DNA of 64,000 bases from DATLGB01 sp038258425 (GCA_038258425.1 JBBSPV010000010.1:26138-90137), one strand, 5' to 3'. Shown: positions 1 to 8,597, numbered from the stretch's first letter. A program made the numbers and translations. The notes: generated by a model from the sequence alone, not told the origin.

Positions 1-26
1 TGCTCGCAGGTCGGGGGGTCGGAGGG

Positions 27-51
27 GGCACCCGCCAGGCTCCCGGGTGCC
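27..51. terminator. 8-bp hairpin upstream of gcvPA
   Basis: GGCACCCG (27-34) and CGGGTGCC (44-51) form a perfect 8-bp stem with a 9-nt loop. There is no T tract on either side. It sits just upstream of the gcvPA promoter box, so it may end the upstream transcript (gcvT or gcvH would be expected there) or be a regulatory hairpin. No glycine riboswitch features are visible. Confidence 0.35.
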
Positions 52-65
52 GCCTGGGCCGTCGC

Positions 66-71
66 TACGCT
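66..71 (+). promoter_or_regulatory. -10 box of gcvPA (leaderless type)
   Basis: TACGCT ends 6 nt before the GTG start of gcvPA, so transcription would begin at or next to the start codon. No convincing -35 element is visible. Confidence 0.45.
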
Positions 72-77
72 GGCCCC

Positions 78-1454
78 GTGAGCCGCTACACCGCCGCGAC
101 GGACGCTGACCGGGAGGCCATGCTCGAGGCGATCGGCGTCACGTCGGTCGACGAGCTCTTCGCCTCCGTCCCCGAGGGCCTGCGCCTGCGCCGGCCCCTC
201 GATCTGCCCGCCGGGCGCTCGGAGCAGGAGGTCCACGGCCACCTACGTGACCTCGCCGCGCGCAACGTCTCCACGGAGGACGAGCTGTCGTTCACCGGCG
301 GCGGGATGTACGACCACTACGTCCCCGCGCTCGTGGACTCGATCGTCGGGCGCTCGGAGTTCCTCACGCCCTACACGCCGTACCAGCCCGAGGTCTCCCA
401 GGGCGGCCTGCAGGTGATGTTCGAGTACCAGACGATGATCTCCGAGCTCACCGGGCTGCCGGTCTCCAACGCCTCGGTGTACGAGGGCCCCAGCGCGCTC
501 GCCGCCGCGGGCTACCTCGCCCGGGTGCACACGGGGCGCAGCCGCTTCGTCGCCTCGCGCGGCGTGCATCCCCACGCGCGGGAGACGCTGGCGACGACGT
601 CCGCGGGCTGGCAGACGACGCTCGACGAGGTGCCGCTCGTCGACGGGGTCACCGATCTCGAGGCGCTGCGCGCCGCGCTCGGCGAGGACGTCGCCGCGAT
701 GTTCGTGGCCCAGCCGAACTACCTCGGCGCGATCGAGGACCTCGAGGCCTTCGCGGCCGACGTCAAGGCGGCCGGCGCCCTGCTCATCGTCGCGGCCGAT
801 CCCATGACCCTCGGCGTCCTGCGCCCCCCGGGCGACTTCGGGGCCGACATCTGCGTCGGCGAGGGCCAGCCGCTGGGCAACCGCCTCGACTACGGCGGGC
901 CGTCCTTCGGCTTCTTCGCCGCCCAGCAGGAGCTGCTGCGCCGCATGCCGGGGCGGATCGCGGGCGAGACCGTGGATGCCGACGGGCGCCGCGGCTTCGT
1001 CCTCACCCTGCAGACGCGCGAGCAGCACATCCGGCGCGAGAAGGCGACGTCGAACATCTGCACCGCGCAGGCGCTCAACGCGCTGATGGGCACGGTCTAC
1101 CTCTCGTGGCTCGGCCAGGAGGGCTTCCGGGAGCTCGGCGAGCTGCTCGTGCGCCGGACCGCGCACGCCCGCCAGGCGCTCTGCGCCCTCGACGGCGTCC
1201 GGGCACTGCACGACCAGCCCGTCGTGCGCGAGTTCGCCGTCGGGCTCGACGCGCCTGTCGAGCGGGTCCTGGAGCGCTGCTGGGCGGAGGGCGTCAATCC
1301 CGGACTGCCGCTCGCCGGCGACTACCCGGAGCACCCGGACGGGCTGCTCGTGGCGATCACGGAGCAGCGCACGGCCGCCGACGTCGAGCGCCTCGCCGCG
1401 GTGCTCGGCGCCGCGGTGGCCGCCGAGCGCTCGGGCGCGGAGGTTCCGGCGTGA
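78..1454 (+). CDS. gcvPA: Glycine dehydrogenase (decarboxylating) subunit 1, P-protein alpha
   Basis: This is the N-terminal half of the split P-protein of the glycine cleavage system. With GcvPB it decarboxylates glycine and transfers the aminomethyl group to the lipoyl group of GcvH, in the cytosol. The 458-residue length fits the family. The conserved GGGMYDHYVP segment and the FLTPYTPYQPE stretch near residues 70-100 are diagnostic. The GTG start follows a -10 box directly. Its stop overlaps the gcvPB start (GTGA), so the two subunits are translationally coupled. gcvT and gcvH are not in the window and may lie upstream. Confidence 0.95.
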   Translation: MSRYTAATDADREAMLEAIGVTSVDELFASVPEGLRLRRPLDLPAGRSEQEVHGHLRDLAARNVSTEDELSFTGGGMYDHYVPALVDSIVGRSEFLTPYTPYQPEVSQGGLQVMFEYQTMISELTGLPVSNASVYEGPSALAAAGYLARVHTGRSRFVASRGVHPHARETLATTSAGWQTTLDEVPLVDGVTDLEALRAALGEDVAAMFVAQPNYLGAIEDLEAFAADVKAAGALLIVAADPMTLGVLRPPGDFGADICVGEGQPLGNRLDYGGPSFGFFAAQQELLRRMPGRIAGETVDADGRRGFVLTLQTREQHIRREKATSNICTAQALNALMGTVYLSWLGQEGFRELGELLVRRTAHARQALCALDGVRALHDQPVVREFAVGLDAPVERVLERCWAEGVNPGLPLAGDYPEHPDGLLVAITEQRTAADVERLAAVLGAAVAAERSGAEVPA

Positions 1455-2962
1455 GCGTCCAGACCCAGACGCCGCAGCAGCGCGAGCGGGCGACGACGAT
1501 CTTCGAGAAGTCCGTGCCCGGCCGCCGCGCCTGGGTGGCGCCGGCCGACGACGGCGACCGGACGCCGATCGCCGAGCTCATCCCCTCCCGCTTGTTGCGC
1601 ACGGAGCCGGCGCGCCTGCCGGAGGTCTCCGAGCCGGAGATCAACCGCCACTACAACCGGCTCTCCAAGCGCAACTTCGACCTCGACACCGGCCTCTACC
1701 CGCTCGGCTCGTGCACGATGAAGCACAACCCCAAGCTCCACGAGCGCGTGGCGGCGCTGCCGGGCCACGCCCGCCTGCACCCCGCCCAGGACCCGCGCCG
1801 GGCCCAGGGGGCGCTGCAGCTCATGTGGGAGCTCCAGGGGGCCCTGGCGGAGGTCTCCGGGCTGCCGCACGTGTCCCTGCAGCCCTCCGCCGGCTCCCAT
1901 GGGGAGCTCGCCGGCGTCCTGCTCACCCGCGCCTACCACGAGGACCGCGGGGAGCACCGCACGAAGGTCCTGGCGCCCGAGACCTCGCACGGGACCAACC
2001 CGGCCACGGTGACCATGGGCGGCTACGACACGGTCAAGGTCGCGGTGGACGCCGACGGCAACGTCGACCTCGACGACCTGCGGGCCAAGGCGACCGAGGA
2101 CGTCGCCTGCCTGATGCTCACGAACCCCTCGACGCTCGGGCTCTTCGAGCCCAACATCGAGGAGATCTCACGCATCGTCCACGGGATCGGCGCCACGCTG
2201 TACTACGACGGCGCGAACCTCAACGCGATCATGGGCCGCTCGCGCCCCGGCGACATGGGCTTCGACATCGTGCACTTCAACCTGCACAAGTCCTTCACCC
2301 AGCCGCACGGCGGCGGCGGGCCGGGCTCGGGGCCGATCGCGGTCTCGGACCGCATCGAGCCCTACCTGCCGCGCCCGCAGGTCGTGCGGCGCCCGTCGGA
2401 CAACGGTCATGCTCCGAGCTTCGACCTCGAGTTCGACCGGCCCAAGTCGATCGGCCGGCTGCGCGGCTTCCAGGGCAACTTCGGCGTCTTCGTGCGCTCC
2501 TACGCCTACATCCTCTCGCTCGGCGGCGACGGCCTCCAGGAGGCGTCGGAGACCGCGGTGCTCAACGCGAACTACCTGCAGGCGCGCCTGAAGGAGCTGT
2601 GCGGCACGCACCTGCCGGTCGCCTACGACCGGCTCTGCATGCACGAGTTCGTCCTCTCCGGCGCGCCGATGAAGCGCGAGCTCGGCCTGCGCACGACCGA
2701 CCTGGCCAAGCGGCTGCTCGACCACGGCTACCACCCGCCGACGGTGTACTTCCCGCTCGTCGTCGAGGAGGCGCTGATGATCGAGCCAACGGAGACGGAG
2801 ACCAAGGAGACGCTCGACGCCTTCGCCGAGACCGTCGCCGAGATCCTCCGCGAGGCCACCGAGGACCCGGAGATCGCCCGCAACGCGCCGTACTCGACGC
2901 CCGTGCGACGCCTCGACGAGGCCGCCGCCGCCAAGCGCCCCGTCATCCGCCAGTCCTGGTGA
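1451..2962 (+). CDS. gcvPB: Glycine dehydrogenase (decarboxylating) subunit 2, P-protein beta
   Basis: This is the PLP-binding half of the split glycine decarboxylase P-protein, 503 residues from the GTG that overlaps the gcvPA stop. The pyridoxal phosphate lysine lies in the FNLHKSF motif (about residue 280), followed by a glycine-rich GGGGPGSGP loop. LGSCTMK and the HGTNPAT segment are also typical. The start is chosen because the first plausible sequence (VSVQTQTPQQ) begins exactly at the overlap; longer in-frame extensions run into gcvPA. Its stop overlaps the next gene by 4 nt, so all three genes form one transcription unit. Confidence 0.96.
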   Translation: MSVQTQTPQQRERATTIFEKSVPGRRAWVAPADDGDRTPIAELIPSRLLRTEPARLPEVSEPEINRHYNRLSKRNFDLDTGLYPLGSCTMKHNPKLHERVAALPGHARLHPAQDPRRAQGALQLMWELQGALAEVSGLPHVSLQPSAGSHGELAGVLLTRAYHEDRGEHRTKVLAPETSHGTNPATVTMGGYDTVKVAVDADGNVDLDDLRAKATEDVACLMLTNPSTLGLFEPNIEEISRIVHGIGATLYYDGANLNAIMGRSRPGDMGFDIVHFNLHKSFTQPHGGGGPGSGPIAVSDRIEPYLPRPQVVRRPSDNGHAPSFDLEFDRPKSIGRLRGFQGNFGVFVRSYAYILSLGGDGLQEASETAVLNANYLQARLKELCGTHLPVAYDRLCMHEFVLSGAPMKRELGLRTTDLAKRLLDHGYHPPTVYFPLVVEEALMIEPTETETKETLDAFAETVAEILREATEDPEIARNAPYSTPVRRLDEAAAAKRPVIRQSW

Positions 2963-3822
2963 TCGTCGCCGCCGGCGCGGACGTCCGCGAGCGGCTTGCG
3001 GCGCTGGCCCCCGACGGCGTGCAGGTGCGCGGCTTCGGCGACCCCGACGGCGTCGAGGTCGCGGTGCCGCGCACCGGTGACGACGTCCGCGCACTCGGCG
3101 GCCTCGGGGACCTGCGGCTCGTGCAGACCATGTCGGCCGGCACGGACTGGGTCGAGGACCACGTCCCCGGCGGCGTGACCCTCGCCAACGCCCGCGGCGC
3201 GCGGGACGAGGCCATGGCCGAGTGGGTCCTCGGTGCCCTGCTCGGGGTCTTCACCGGCCTGCTCGAGTCGGCCCGGACGCCCGGATGGCGCTCGGGCAGC
3301 GTGGTCGAGCTCGGTGGCCGTCGCGTGGTCATCCTCGGCATGGGCTCGATCGGCCGCGCCGTGGCCGGCCGGCTGGAGGCGTTCGGCATGGTGGTCGAGG
3401 GCGTCGGCCGCGCCCGCCTGGGCGAGCTGCCGGAGCTGCTGGCGCGCGCCGACGTGCTCATCGAGCTCACGCCGCTCACGGACGCCACCCGGGGTCACGT
3501 CGGCGCCGAGCGGCTCGCTCGGCTGCCCGACGGGGCGCTGTTCGTCAACGCCGGGCGGGGCGCGACCGTCGACACGGACGCGCTGCTCGCGGAGCTCGAG
3601 TCGGGGCGCCTGCGGGCCGTCCTGGACGTCGTCGAGCCCGAGCCCCTGCCCGACGAGCACCCGCTCTGGCGCGCGCCGGGCCTGCTCGCCCTCACGTCGC
3701 ACTGGGCGGGCGACTCCGACGCGGCCGACGAGCGCGCGCTGCGGCTCGTGGCCGCCCAGCTCGAGCGCCTGCAGCACGGCGAGGCGCTCGAGAACGTCGT
3801 CAGCAGCGGTCGCGCCGGCTGA
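2959..3822 (+). CDS. D-isomer-specific 2-hydroxyacid dehydrogenase family protein
   Basis: This is an NAD(P)-dependent dehydrogenase of the D-2-hydroxyacid family, 287 residues, somewhat shorter than the usual 310-330. The nucleotide-binding GMGSIG motif is at about residue 127. The catalytic triad positions are present: Arg in NAGRG (about 199), Glu in VEPEPLP (about 227) and His in SHW (about 247). It starts with GTG overlapping the gcvPB stop. The substrate cannot be read from sequence. Its place in the glycine operon makes glyoxylate/hydroxypyruvate reduction an attractive guess, but that is inference from context only. Confidence 0.85.
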   Translation: MIVAAGADVRERLAALAPDGVQVRGFGDPDGVEVAVPRTGDDVRALGGLGDLRLVQTMSAGTDWVEDHVPGGVTLANARGARDEAMAEWVLGALLGVFTGLLESARTPGWRSGSVVELGGRRVVILGMGSIGRAVAGRLEAFGMVVEGVGRARLGELPELLARADVLIELTPLTDATRGHVGAERLARLPDGALFVNAGRGATVDTDALLAELESGRLRAVLDVVEPEPLPDEHPLWRAPGLLALTSHWAGDSDAADERALRLVAAQLERLQHGEALENVVSSGRAG

Positions 3823-4021
3823 CGCCGCGGCCCTCGTGCCAGATGGCGCGCGCGAGGTGGTCGTGCGGCTCGCTCGCAATGGTGGTGAGGACCGGGTCGC
3901 GGACGCAGAGCCGGCACCGGTGGTCGGGGCCGGGCGGGACGTGGTCGTGCGGCATCGTGTTGTCCTGGCGGCGGATCCAGCTGCGCCGGCCGTCGCCGTC
4001 GGGGGTCGGATGGAGGGTCAT
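3800..4021 (-). CDS. Small hypothetical protein with a Cys-X2-Cys pair
   Basis: A 73-codon frame that lies mostly in non-coding sequence between the dehydrogenase and trpS and overlaps the dehydrogenase 3-prime end by about 20 bp. Almost every codon ends in G or C, as in genuine genes here. The protein contains a CRLC pair flanked by HDH motifs (HDHVPPGPDHRC and later PHDHL), which suggests a small metal-binding protein. No clear ribosome binding site precedes the ATG. The family is not recognised, and it may be a remnant together with the frame upstream of it (4070-4290). Confidence 0.4.
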   Translation of the reverse strand: MTLHPTPDGDGRRSWIRRQDNTMPHDHVPPGPDHRCRLCVRDPVLTTIASEPHDHLARAIWHEGRGVSRRDRC

Positions 4022-4069
4022 GCCAGAGACAGACGCCGGCGCGCCGGAATCGTTCCCACCGCTGCCCCC

Positions 4070-4291
4070 TCAGTGCCCCGCAGGAAGGTGAGCACCGCGA
4101 GGAGGCGGCGGTGGGCCGGCGTCGAGCAGGGCGCGCGCGAGCGCCGCCTTCCCGAGCGCGCCGACCCGGACGAACACCGACAGTCCCACAGCACGACCAC
4201 GCCGCGCAGGGTCACGAGCAGGCCGAGGCCGAGCAACCCGCCCGTGACGAGCCCGGTGAACTCCAGAGCCCGCCACGGCCGCGGCGCCCGG
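4070..4291 (-). pseudogene. Possible frameshifted small membrane protein remnant
   Basis: One minus-strand frame encodes a clean membrane segment (TGLVTGGLLGLGLLVTLRG, about 4254-4195). It then deteriorates into arginine- and serine-rich sequence near 4180. From the same point a second frame reads coherently (VFVRVGALGKAALARALLDAG) to a stop at 4070. Joining the two by a single frameshift would give a plausible 65-75-residue one-helix protein. A sequencing error, a decayed gene or chance are all possible. Nothing else was recognised in the 3823-4328 stretch apart from this and the small frame at 3800-4021. Confidence 0.25.
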
Positions 4292-4328
4292 GCCTTGGGG
4301 GCGACCCGACGGCGGCCGGGAGGCCAGC

Positions 4329-4334
4329 TAGCGT
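4329..4334 (+). promoter_or_regulatory. -10 box of trpS (leaderless type)
   Basis: TAGCGT lies 10 nt before the trpS ATG. No T-box or other leader structure is visible upstream. Confidence 0.45.
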
Positions 4335-4344
4335 GCCGCGCCCC

Positions 4345-5337
4345 ATGACGGTGATCTTCTCGGGCATCCAGCCGACCGGGCGCAAGCATCTCGGCAACTA
4401 CCTCGGAGCCATCGAGCAGTACGTGGACGGCCAGGACCGCGGCGACCCGGCGATCTACTGCGTCGTCGACCTGCACGCGATCACGCTCCCCTACGACCCC
4501 GCGGCGCTGCGCCGCTCCGTGCTGGACACCACGGCGGCGCTGCTCGCCTCGGGCCTGGACCCCGAGCGCTGCGTCCTGTTCCGCCAGTCCGACGTCCGGG
4601 AGCACACGGAGCTGACCTGGCTGCTGTCGAGCGTGACCGAGCTCGGACGGCTCAACCGCATGCACCAGTTCCGCGACAAGTCCGCGGCCCAACGCCAGCT
4701 CGTCGCGGCCGCGCTGCTCTACTACCCCGTCCTGATGGCCGCCGACGTGCTCGTCTACCGGGCCCACGAGGTGCCGGTGGGGGAGGACCAGCGCGAGCAC
4801 GTCGAGCTCATGCGCGACGTCGCCGAGCGCTTCAACGCCCGCTTCGGGGAGACCTTCGTCGTTCCCGACGTCCGCGTGCCGCCATCTGCGGCCCGGGTGG
4901 CGGACCTGCAGGCCCCGGAGCGCAAGATGTCCACGACGGGGGGCAGCGAGCAGGGCACGGTGCTCCTGCTCGACGAGCCCGAGGTGATCCTGCGCAAGTT
5001 CAAGCGGGCGGTGACGGACTCGGGGACGGAGATCCGGCGCGGGCCGGACAAGCCCGGGGTGTCGAACCTCCTGGACCTCTACGCCGCCGTCCGGCGCATC
5101 ACCCCGGCCGAGGCCGAGGCCGCCTTCGCCGACGCCCGCGGCTACGGCGACCTCAAGGCGGGCGTCGCCGAGGCCGTCGCCGAGCGCCTCGCCCCCGTGC
5201 GGGAGCGCTATCCGGCGTTGCGCGAGGACGAGGCCGGGCTCGAGCGGGTGCTGGCGGCGGGCGCCGAGAAGGCGCGGGCCATGGCCTCACCCACCCTTGC
5301 CGACGCCCGCGCCGCGATGGGCTTCGGGCCGTCCTGA
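4345..5337 (+). CDS. trpS: Tryptophanyl-tRNA synthetase
   Basis: Class I aminoacyl-tRNA synthetase that charges tRNA-Trp, 330 residues, normal for the bacterial enzyme. The HIGH-like signature appears as HLGNY at residues 15-19 after the FSGIQPTG start typical of TrpS. The KMSKS loop appears as KMSTT near residue 193. The conserved VGEDQREHVELMRDVAERFN segment that contacts the substrate is present. The ATG is chosen because the protein begins exactly at the family start and follows a -10 box. It appears to be monocistronic, with scpA behind it having its own promoter box. Confidence 0.97.
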   Translation: MTVIFSGIQPTGRKHLGNYLGAIEQYVDGQDRGDPAIYCVVDLHAITLPYDPAALRRSVLDTTAALLASGLDPERCVLFRQSDVREHTELTWLLSSVTELGRLNRMHQFRDKSAAQRQLVAAALLYYPVLMAADVLVYRAHEVPVGEDQREHVELMRDVAERFNARFGETFVVPDVRVPPSAARVADLQAPERKMSTTGGSEQGTVLLLDEPEVILRKFKRAVTDSGTEIRRGPDKPGVSNLLDLYAAVRRITPAEAEAAFADARGYGDLKAGVAEAVAERLAPVRERYPALREDEAGLERVLAAGAEKARAMASPTLADARAAMGFGPS

Positions 5338-5345
5338 GCGGCCGG

Positions 5346-5351
5346 TAGCCT
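5346..5351 (+). promoter_or_regulatory. -10 box of scpA (leaderless type)
   Basis: TAGCCT ends 8 nt before the GTG start of scpA, in the 22-bp gap after trpS. Confidence 0.45.
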
Positions 5352-5359
5352 CGTCCGTC

Positions 5360-6082
5360 GTGTCCTCGGTGCACCGCCTCGAGCTCGACCTCGACGTCTT
5401 CGCCGGCCCCTTCGACCTGCTGCTGAGCCTCGTCCTGCGCGAGGAGCTCGACCTGCTCGAGGTCGACCTGGCCGACGTCGTGCTCGCCTACGTCGACCAC
5501 CTGGAGCGGCTCGGCGAGCTCGACCTCGAGGCCACGACGGAGTTCCTCGTGCTGATGGCCGCGCTGCTGGAGCTCAAGTCGCGCCTCATGCTGCCGGGGG
5601 AGGAGGTCGAGGAGCTCGACGAGCTGGTGCCGGCGGAGGCCGCCGACGAGCTCCTGGCCCGGCTGCTGGCCTACGCCCGCTACCGCGGAGCGGCGGCCCA
5701 CCTGCGGGAGGCGTTCGAGGACGGCCGGCCCTTCCTCTGGCGCGAGGCGCCCGTGCCCGGCGAGCTGCGCCGCGTCGAGCTCGACCGGGCCGAGGCGGTC
5801 TACGATCCCGCGACGCTGGCCGGCGCCGTCGGCGGCCTCCTGCGGCGCCCGGCGCCGCTCGACCTGCGCCACATGCGCACCCCGCCGGTGACCGTCGCCC
5901 AGCGGCTCGCCGTGCTCCGCGGGCTGCTCCGGCGCGGGCGCTTCTCGTTCGACGAGGCGGTCGCCGGCGGCGACCGGATGACGGTCTGCGTGACGCTCTA
6001 CGCGCTGCTCGAGCTCTACAAGCGCGGCGAGGCGGGCTGGGAGCAGCCCGAGCCGTTCGGGGAGATCACGGTCGCCGCGTGA
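5360..6082 (+). CDS. scpA: Segregation and condensation protein A (kleisin)
   Basis: Kleisin subunit that bridges the SMC heads in the bacterial condensin complex and is needed for chromosome organisation and segregation. It has 240 residues. The N-terminal FAGPFDLLLSLVLREELDLLEVDLADV stretch, split across the start of the protein, is the family hallmark, and the C-terminal winged-helix segment (VTLYALLELYKRGEA) fits. GTG at 5360 gives the canonical N-terminus and sits behind a -10 box. Its stop overlaps the scpB start (GTGA). smc, the third partner, begins at 63221 in this window. Confidence 0.94.
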   Translation: MSSVHRLELDLDVFAGPFDLLLSLVLREELDLLEVDLADVVLAYVDHLERLGELDLEATTEFLVLMAALLELKSRLMLPGEEVEELDELVPAEAADELLARLLAYARYRGAAAHLREAFEDGRPFLWREAPVPGELRRVELDRAEAVYDPATLAGAVGGLLRRPAPLDLRHMRTPPVTVAQRLAVLRGLLRRGRFSFDEAVAGGDRMTVCVTLYALLELYKRGEAGWEQPEPFGEITVAA

Positions 6083-6672
6083 GCCCGCTCGCCCGCATCC
6101 TGCAGGCCCTGCTGTTCCTCTCCAGCGAGCCCGTGCCCGCGGACGAGCTCGCCGCCGCGACCGAGACGGAGGCGCCGGACGTCCTCGGCGCGCTCGCCGA
6201 GCTCGGCGCCGCGCTCGACGGCCACGGCCTCGTCCTGCGGGAGCTCGCGGGCGGCTGGGCGCTCGCCTCCGACCCGGACGCGGAGGAGCCCGCGCGGCGC
6301 CTGCTGGCGCGGCCCCGGACCCCGGCGCTCACGCCGGCGCAGTCCGAGACGCTCGCGGTCGTCGCCTACCTGCAACCCGTCTCGCGGCCGGAGATCGCCC
6401 GCATCCGCGGCGTCGCCTCGGACTCGGCGGCGTCCACGCTGCTCGACCGCGGCCTCGTGGAGGAGGCGGGCCGGTCGCCGTTCGGCGCCATCCTCTACCG
6501 CACGACGCCGCTGTTCCTCAAGCTCTTCGGGCTCCGGGCGGTCGAGGACCTGCCCGACGTCGGCCAGTGGGACCCCTCGCCGGAGGAGGAGGGCGCGCTG
6601 CGCGACCGCCTGCTCGCGGCCGGGGCGGCCCGCGCGGGCGCGGCGCCCGAGGCGCAGCCGGCCGCCCCGTGA
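6079..6672 (+). CDS. scpB: Segregation and condensation protein B
   Basis: Second accessory subunit of the SMC-ScpAB complex, 197 residues. ScpB is a dimer of tandem winged-helix domains that binds the ScpA linker. Conserved features include LLFLSSEPV near the N-terminus, LTPAQSETLAVVAYLQPVSRPEI in the middle (domain boundary) and the ALLYRTT-like stretch (GAILYRTTPLFLKLFGL) near the C-terminus. It starts with GTG overlapping the scpA stop. Its own stop overlaps the next gene (GTGA), so the carotenoid cyclase behind it is read on the same transcript. Confidence 0.94.
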   Translation: MSPLARILQALLFLSSEPVPADELAAATETEAPDVLGALAELGAALDGHGLVLRELAGGWALASDPDAEEPARRLLARPRTPALTPAQSETLAVVAYLQPVSRPEIARIRGVASDSAASTLLDRGLVEEAGRSPFGAILYRTTPLFLKLFGLRAVEDLPDVGQWDPSPEEEGALRDRLLAAGAARAGAAPEAQPAAP

Positions 6673-7826
6673 CGGCCGCCGGCCGCGCGCCGGATCACCT
6701 GATCCTCGGCGCCGGGCTGGCCGGGCTGACGCTCGCGCTCGAGCTCCGCACCGCCGGCGTCGGCGGTTCGATCGTGCTCGTCGATCGGCGCACGAGCTTC
6801 GGGCGCGACCGGACCTGGTGCTGCTGGGACGTCGTCCCGGGCACGTACTCGGGGGTCGCTCGCCGCTCATGGCCGACCTGGGAGGTCGTCACCGCCGGCG
6901 GGGCCGTGCGCCAGCACGACGGCCGGCACGCCTACCGCTGCTTCGACTCGCGCGACGTCTACGCCCACGCGCTCGCGCGCCTGGAGGCCGACCCGGGCGT
7001 CGAGCTGCGGCTGGGGGAGACGGTGCTCGAGGTCGACGCCGCCGCCACGCGCGCCCGCACGGACGTCGCCGCCTACGAGCCCGGGCGCCTCTACGACGCC
7101 CTCGCCTTCGCCTCGCCGCGGCTGCGCCGCCGGGGGCGGGGTGCGGTCGAGTGGCGGCAGGGGTTCCTCGGCTGGGACGTCGAGGTGCAGCGGCCGCGCT
7201 TCGAGCCCGGCGTCGCGACGCTGATGGACTTCCGGGTGCCGCAGATCGGCTCCCCGCCCGCCCTGCGCTTCCTCTACGTGCTGCCCGAGAGCCCCACGCG
7301 GGCGCTCGTCGAGGACACGACCTTCGCGGCGGCCGGGCCGCCGGCGGCCGACCGTCGCGCCGTCCTCGAGGCGGCCCTGGACGGCGCCGACTACACCGTC
7401 CACTTCGAGGAGCGCGGGCTCGTGCCGATGACGGACGTCGCCCTGGACCTCCAGCCCGGCCCGCGGACCTACGCCGTGGGCACGGGCGGCGGCGCCGTGC
7501 GGCCGTCGAGCGGGTACGCGTTCACGCGCGTGCAGCGTCACTGCCGAGCGCTGGCGCGCGCGGTCGCCGCGGGCGTGTCGCCGCCCGCGCGTGTCGCCTC
7601 CCGCCGCTCCGCGCTGATGGACGCGATCTTCCTCCGGGCACTCTCCGACGACCCCGCGGCGTTCCCCGAGCGCTTCGGCGAGCTGCTCGCCCGCACGTCG
7701 CCCGGGACCTTCGCCCGCTTCATGGACGACGCCGCGACGCCGGCCGACGAGCTCGCGGTGATCGCCGCGCTGCCCAAGGTCCCCTTCGTCGCCGCCGCCG
7801 CGCGGACGGCCGAGGCCCGCCGCTAG
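6669..7826 (+). CDS. crtY: Lycopene beta-cyclase, CrtY/CrtL type
   Basis: FAD-dependent cyclase expected to form beta rings on the linear carotenoid lycopene. The N-terminal dinucleotide fold LILGAGLAGLTLALEL (about residues 11-26) is followed by conserved family segments: FLGWDVEV, MDFRVPQ, FLYVLP, LVEDTTF and GGAVRPSSGYAF. The length, 385 residues, is typical. GTG overlaps the scpB stop. No other carotenoid gene is in the window, so precursor synthesis must be encoded elsewhere. Its stop overlaps that of the convergent TetR gene (CTAG). Cyclase specificity is from family knowledge. Confidence 0.88.
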   Translation: MTAAGRAPDHLILGAGLAGLTLALELRTAGVGGSIVLVDRRTSFGRDRTWCCWDVVPGTYSGVARRSWPTWEVVTAGGAVRQHDGRHAYRCFDSRDVYAHALARLEADPGVELRLGETVLEVDAAATRARTDVAAYEPGRLYDALAFASPRLRRRGRGAVEWRQGFLGWDVEVQRPRFEPGVATLMDFRVPQIGSPPALRFLYVLPESPTRALVEDTTFAAAGPPAADRRAVLEAALDGADYTVHFEERGLVPMTDVALDLQPGPRTYAVGTGGGAVRPSSGYAFTRVQRHCRALARAVAAGVSPPARVASRRSALMDAIFLRALSDDPAAFPERFGELLARTSPGTFARFMDDAATPADELAVIAALPKVPFVAAAARTAEARR

Positions 7827-8554
7827 GGCAGCCCGCGGCGCTCGAGGTCGAGCGCGATGCCATCCAGGAGGCGGTCGAGGCCGCGGCGGAAGCGGTCCTC
7901 GTCACGATCGAGCGCCTCAAGCCGCTTCCAGGTCTCCATGCGATCGACGCCCTCCGGGAACAGCCCGTTGATGTGCGGGTAGTCGCCCGTCTCGAGCTGC
8001 GCCTCGACGTACTCCTTGATGTCCTCGAGCCACGCCCCGCTCGGGTTGGGCTCGGCGGCCGCGCGCACGGAGTAGCCGAACACGTACTCGTCCACGAGCG
8101 CCACGAGGTCGAGGCGTTCCTCGGCCTCGAGGCCGGTGCCCGCGACCGCGGCGAGGGATTGCTCGAAGTGGCGCATGCCGTTCGGGCCGATCCGGGTGCC
8201 CAGCGCGCCCAGTCCCTCGACGATCCACGGGTGGCGGCACTGGACCTCACGTGAGCGCATCGCGATGGCCCTGAGCCCGGCGCGCCAATCGTCGGCCGGC
8301 AGCTCGGCGTCGTCGAGGACGAGCTCGCCCATCATCGCGTCGTCGACCAGGGCGAAGAGCTCGTCCTTCGTGCGCACGTAGTGGTAGAGCGTCATCGTCC
8401 CAACGCCGAGCTCCTGCGCGATGCGGCGCATGGAGACTGCCTTGACGCCTTCGGCGTCGGCGAGCGCCATCGCCGTGTGGGCGATCAGCTCACGCGTGAG
8501 CGAGGGCCGGCGCGACCCAGGCTCCTGTCGCAGCCAGATCGGCTCGCTTGACAT
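7823..8554 (-). CDS. TetR-family transcriptional regulator
   Basis: A 243-residue repressor. The N-terminal helix-turn-helix is clear: REL..HTAMALADAEGVKAVSMRRIAQELGVGTMTLYHYVRTKDELFALV, split here over residues about 20-70. The C-terminal part resembles the TetR_C class that binds drugs or hydrophobic ligands (RHPWIVEG, EYVFGY). It is divergent from an ABC exporter with only 33 bp between start codons. That gap holds a strong inverted repeat, so it very probably represses the exporter and itself. ATG at 8554 is chosen because the DNA-binding domain follows normally. Confidence 0.92.
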   Translation of the reverse strand: MSSEPIWLRQEPGSRRPSLTRELIAHTAMALADAEGVKAVSMRRIAQELGVGTMTLYHYVRTKDELFALVDDAMMGELVLDDAELPADDWRAGLRAIAMRSREVQCRHPWIVEGLGALGTRIGPNGMRHFEQSLAAVAGTGLEAEERLDLVALVDEYVFGYSVRAAAEPNPSGAWLEDIKEYVEAQLETGDYPHINGLFPEGVDRMETWKRLEALDRDEDRFRRGLDRLLDGIALDLERRGLP

Positions 8555-8597
8555 GTCGTACAGCGTACCGCTAGAGTCGCACGTACGATGTACGACA
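8554..8597. promoter_or_regulatory. TetR operator between repressor and exporter genes
   Basis: TGTCGTACAGCGTAC (8554-8568) and GTACGATGTACGACA (8583-8597) form a 15-bp inverted repeat with one mismatch and a 14-bp spacer. Each arm also contains two GTAC half-palindromes (CGTACAGCGTACC and CGTACGATGTACG). TAGAGT (8572-8577) in the spacer is a plausible -10 for a leaderless exporter mRNA, so bound repressor would cover both promoters and both start codons. Confidence 0.75.
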
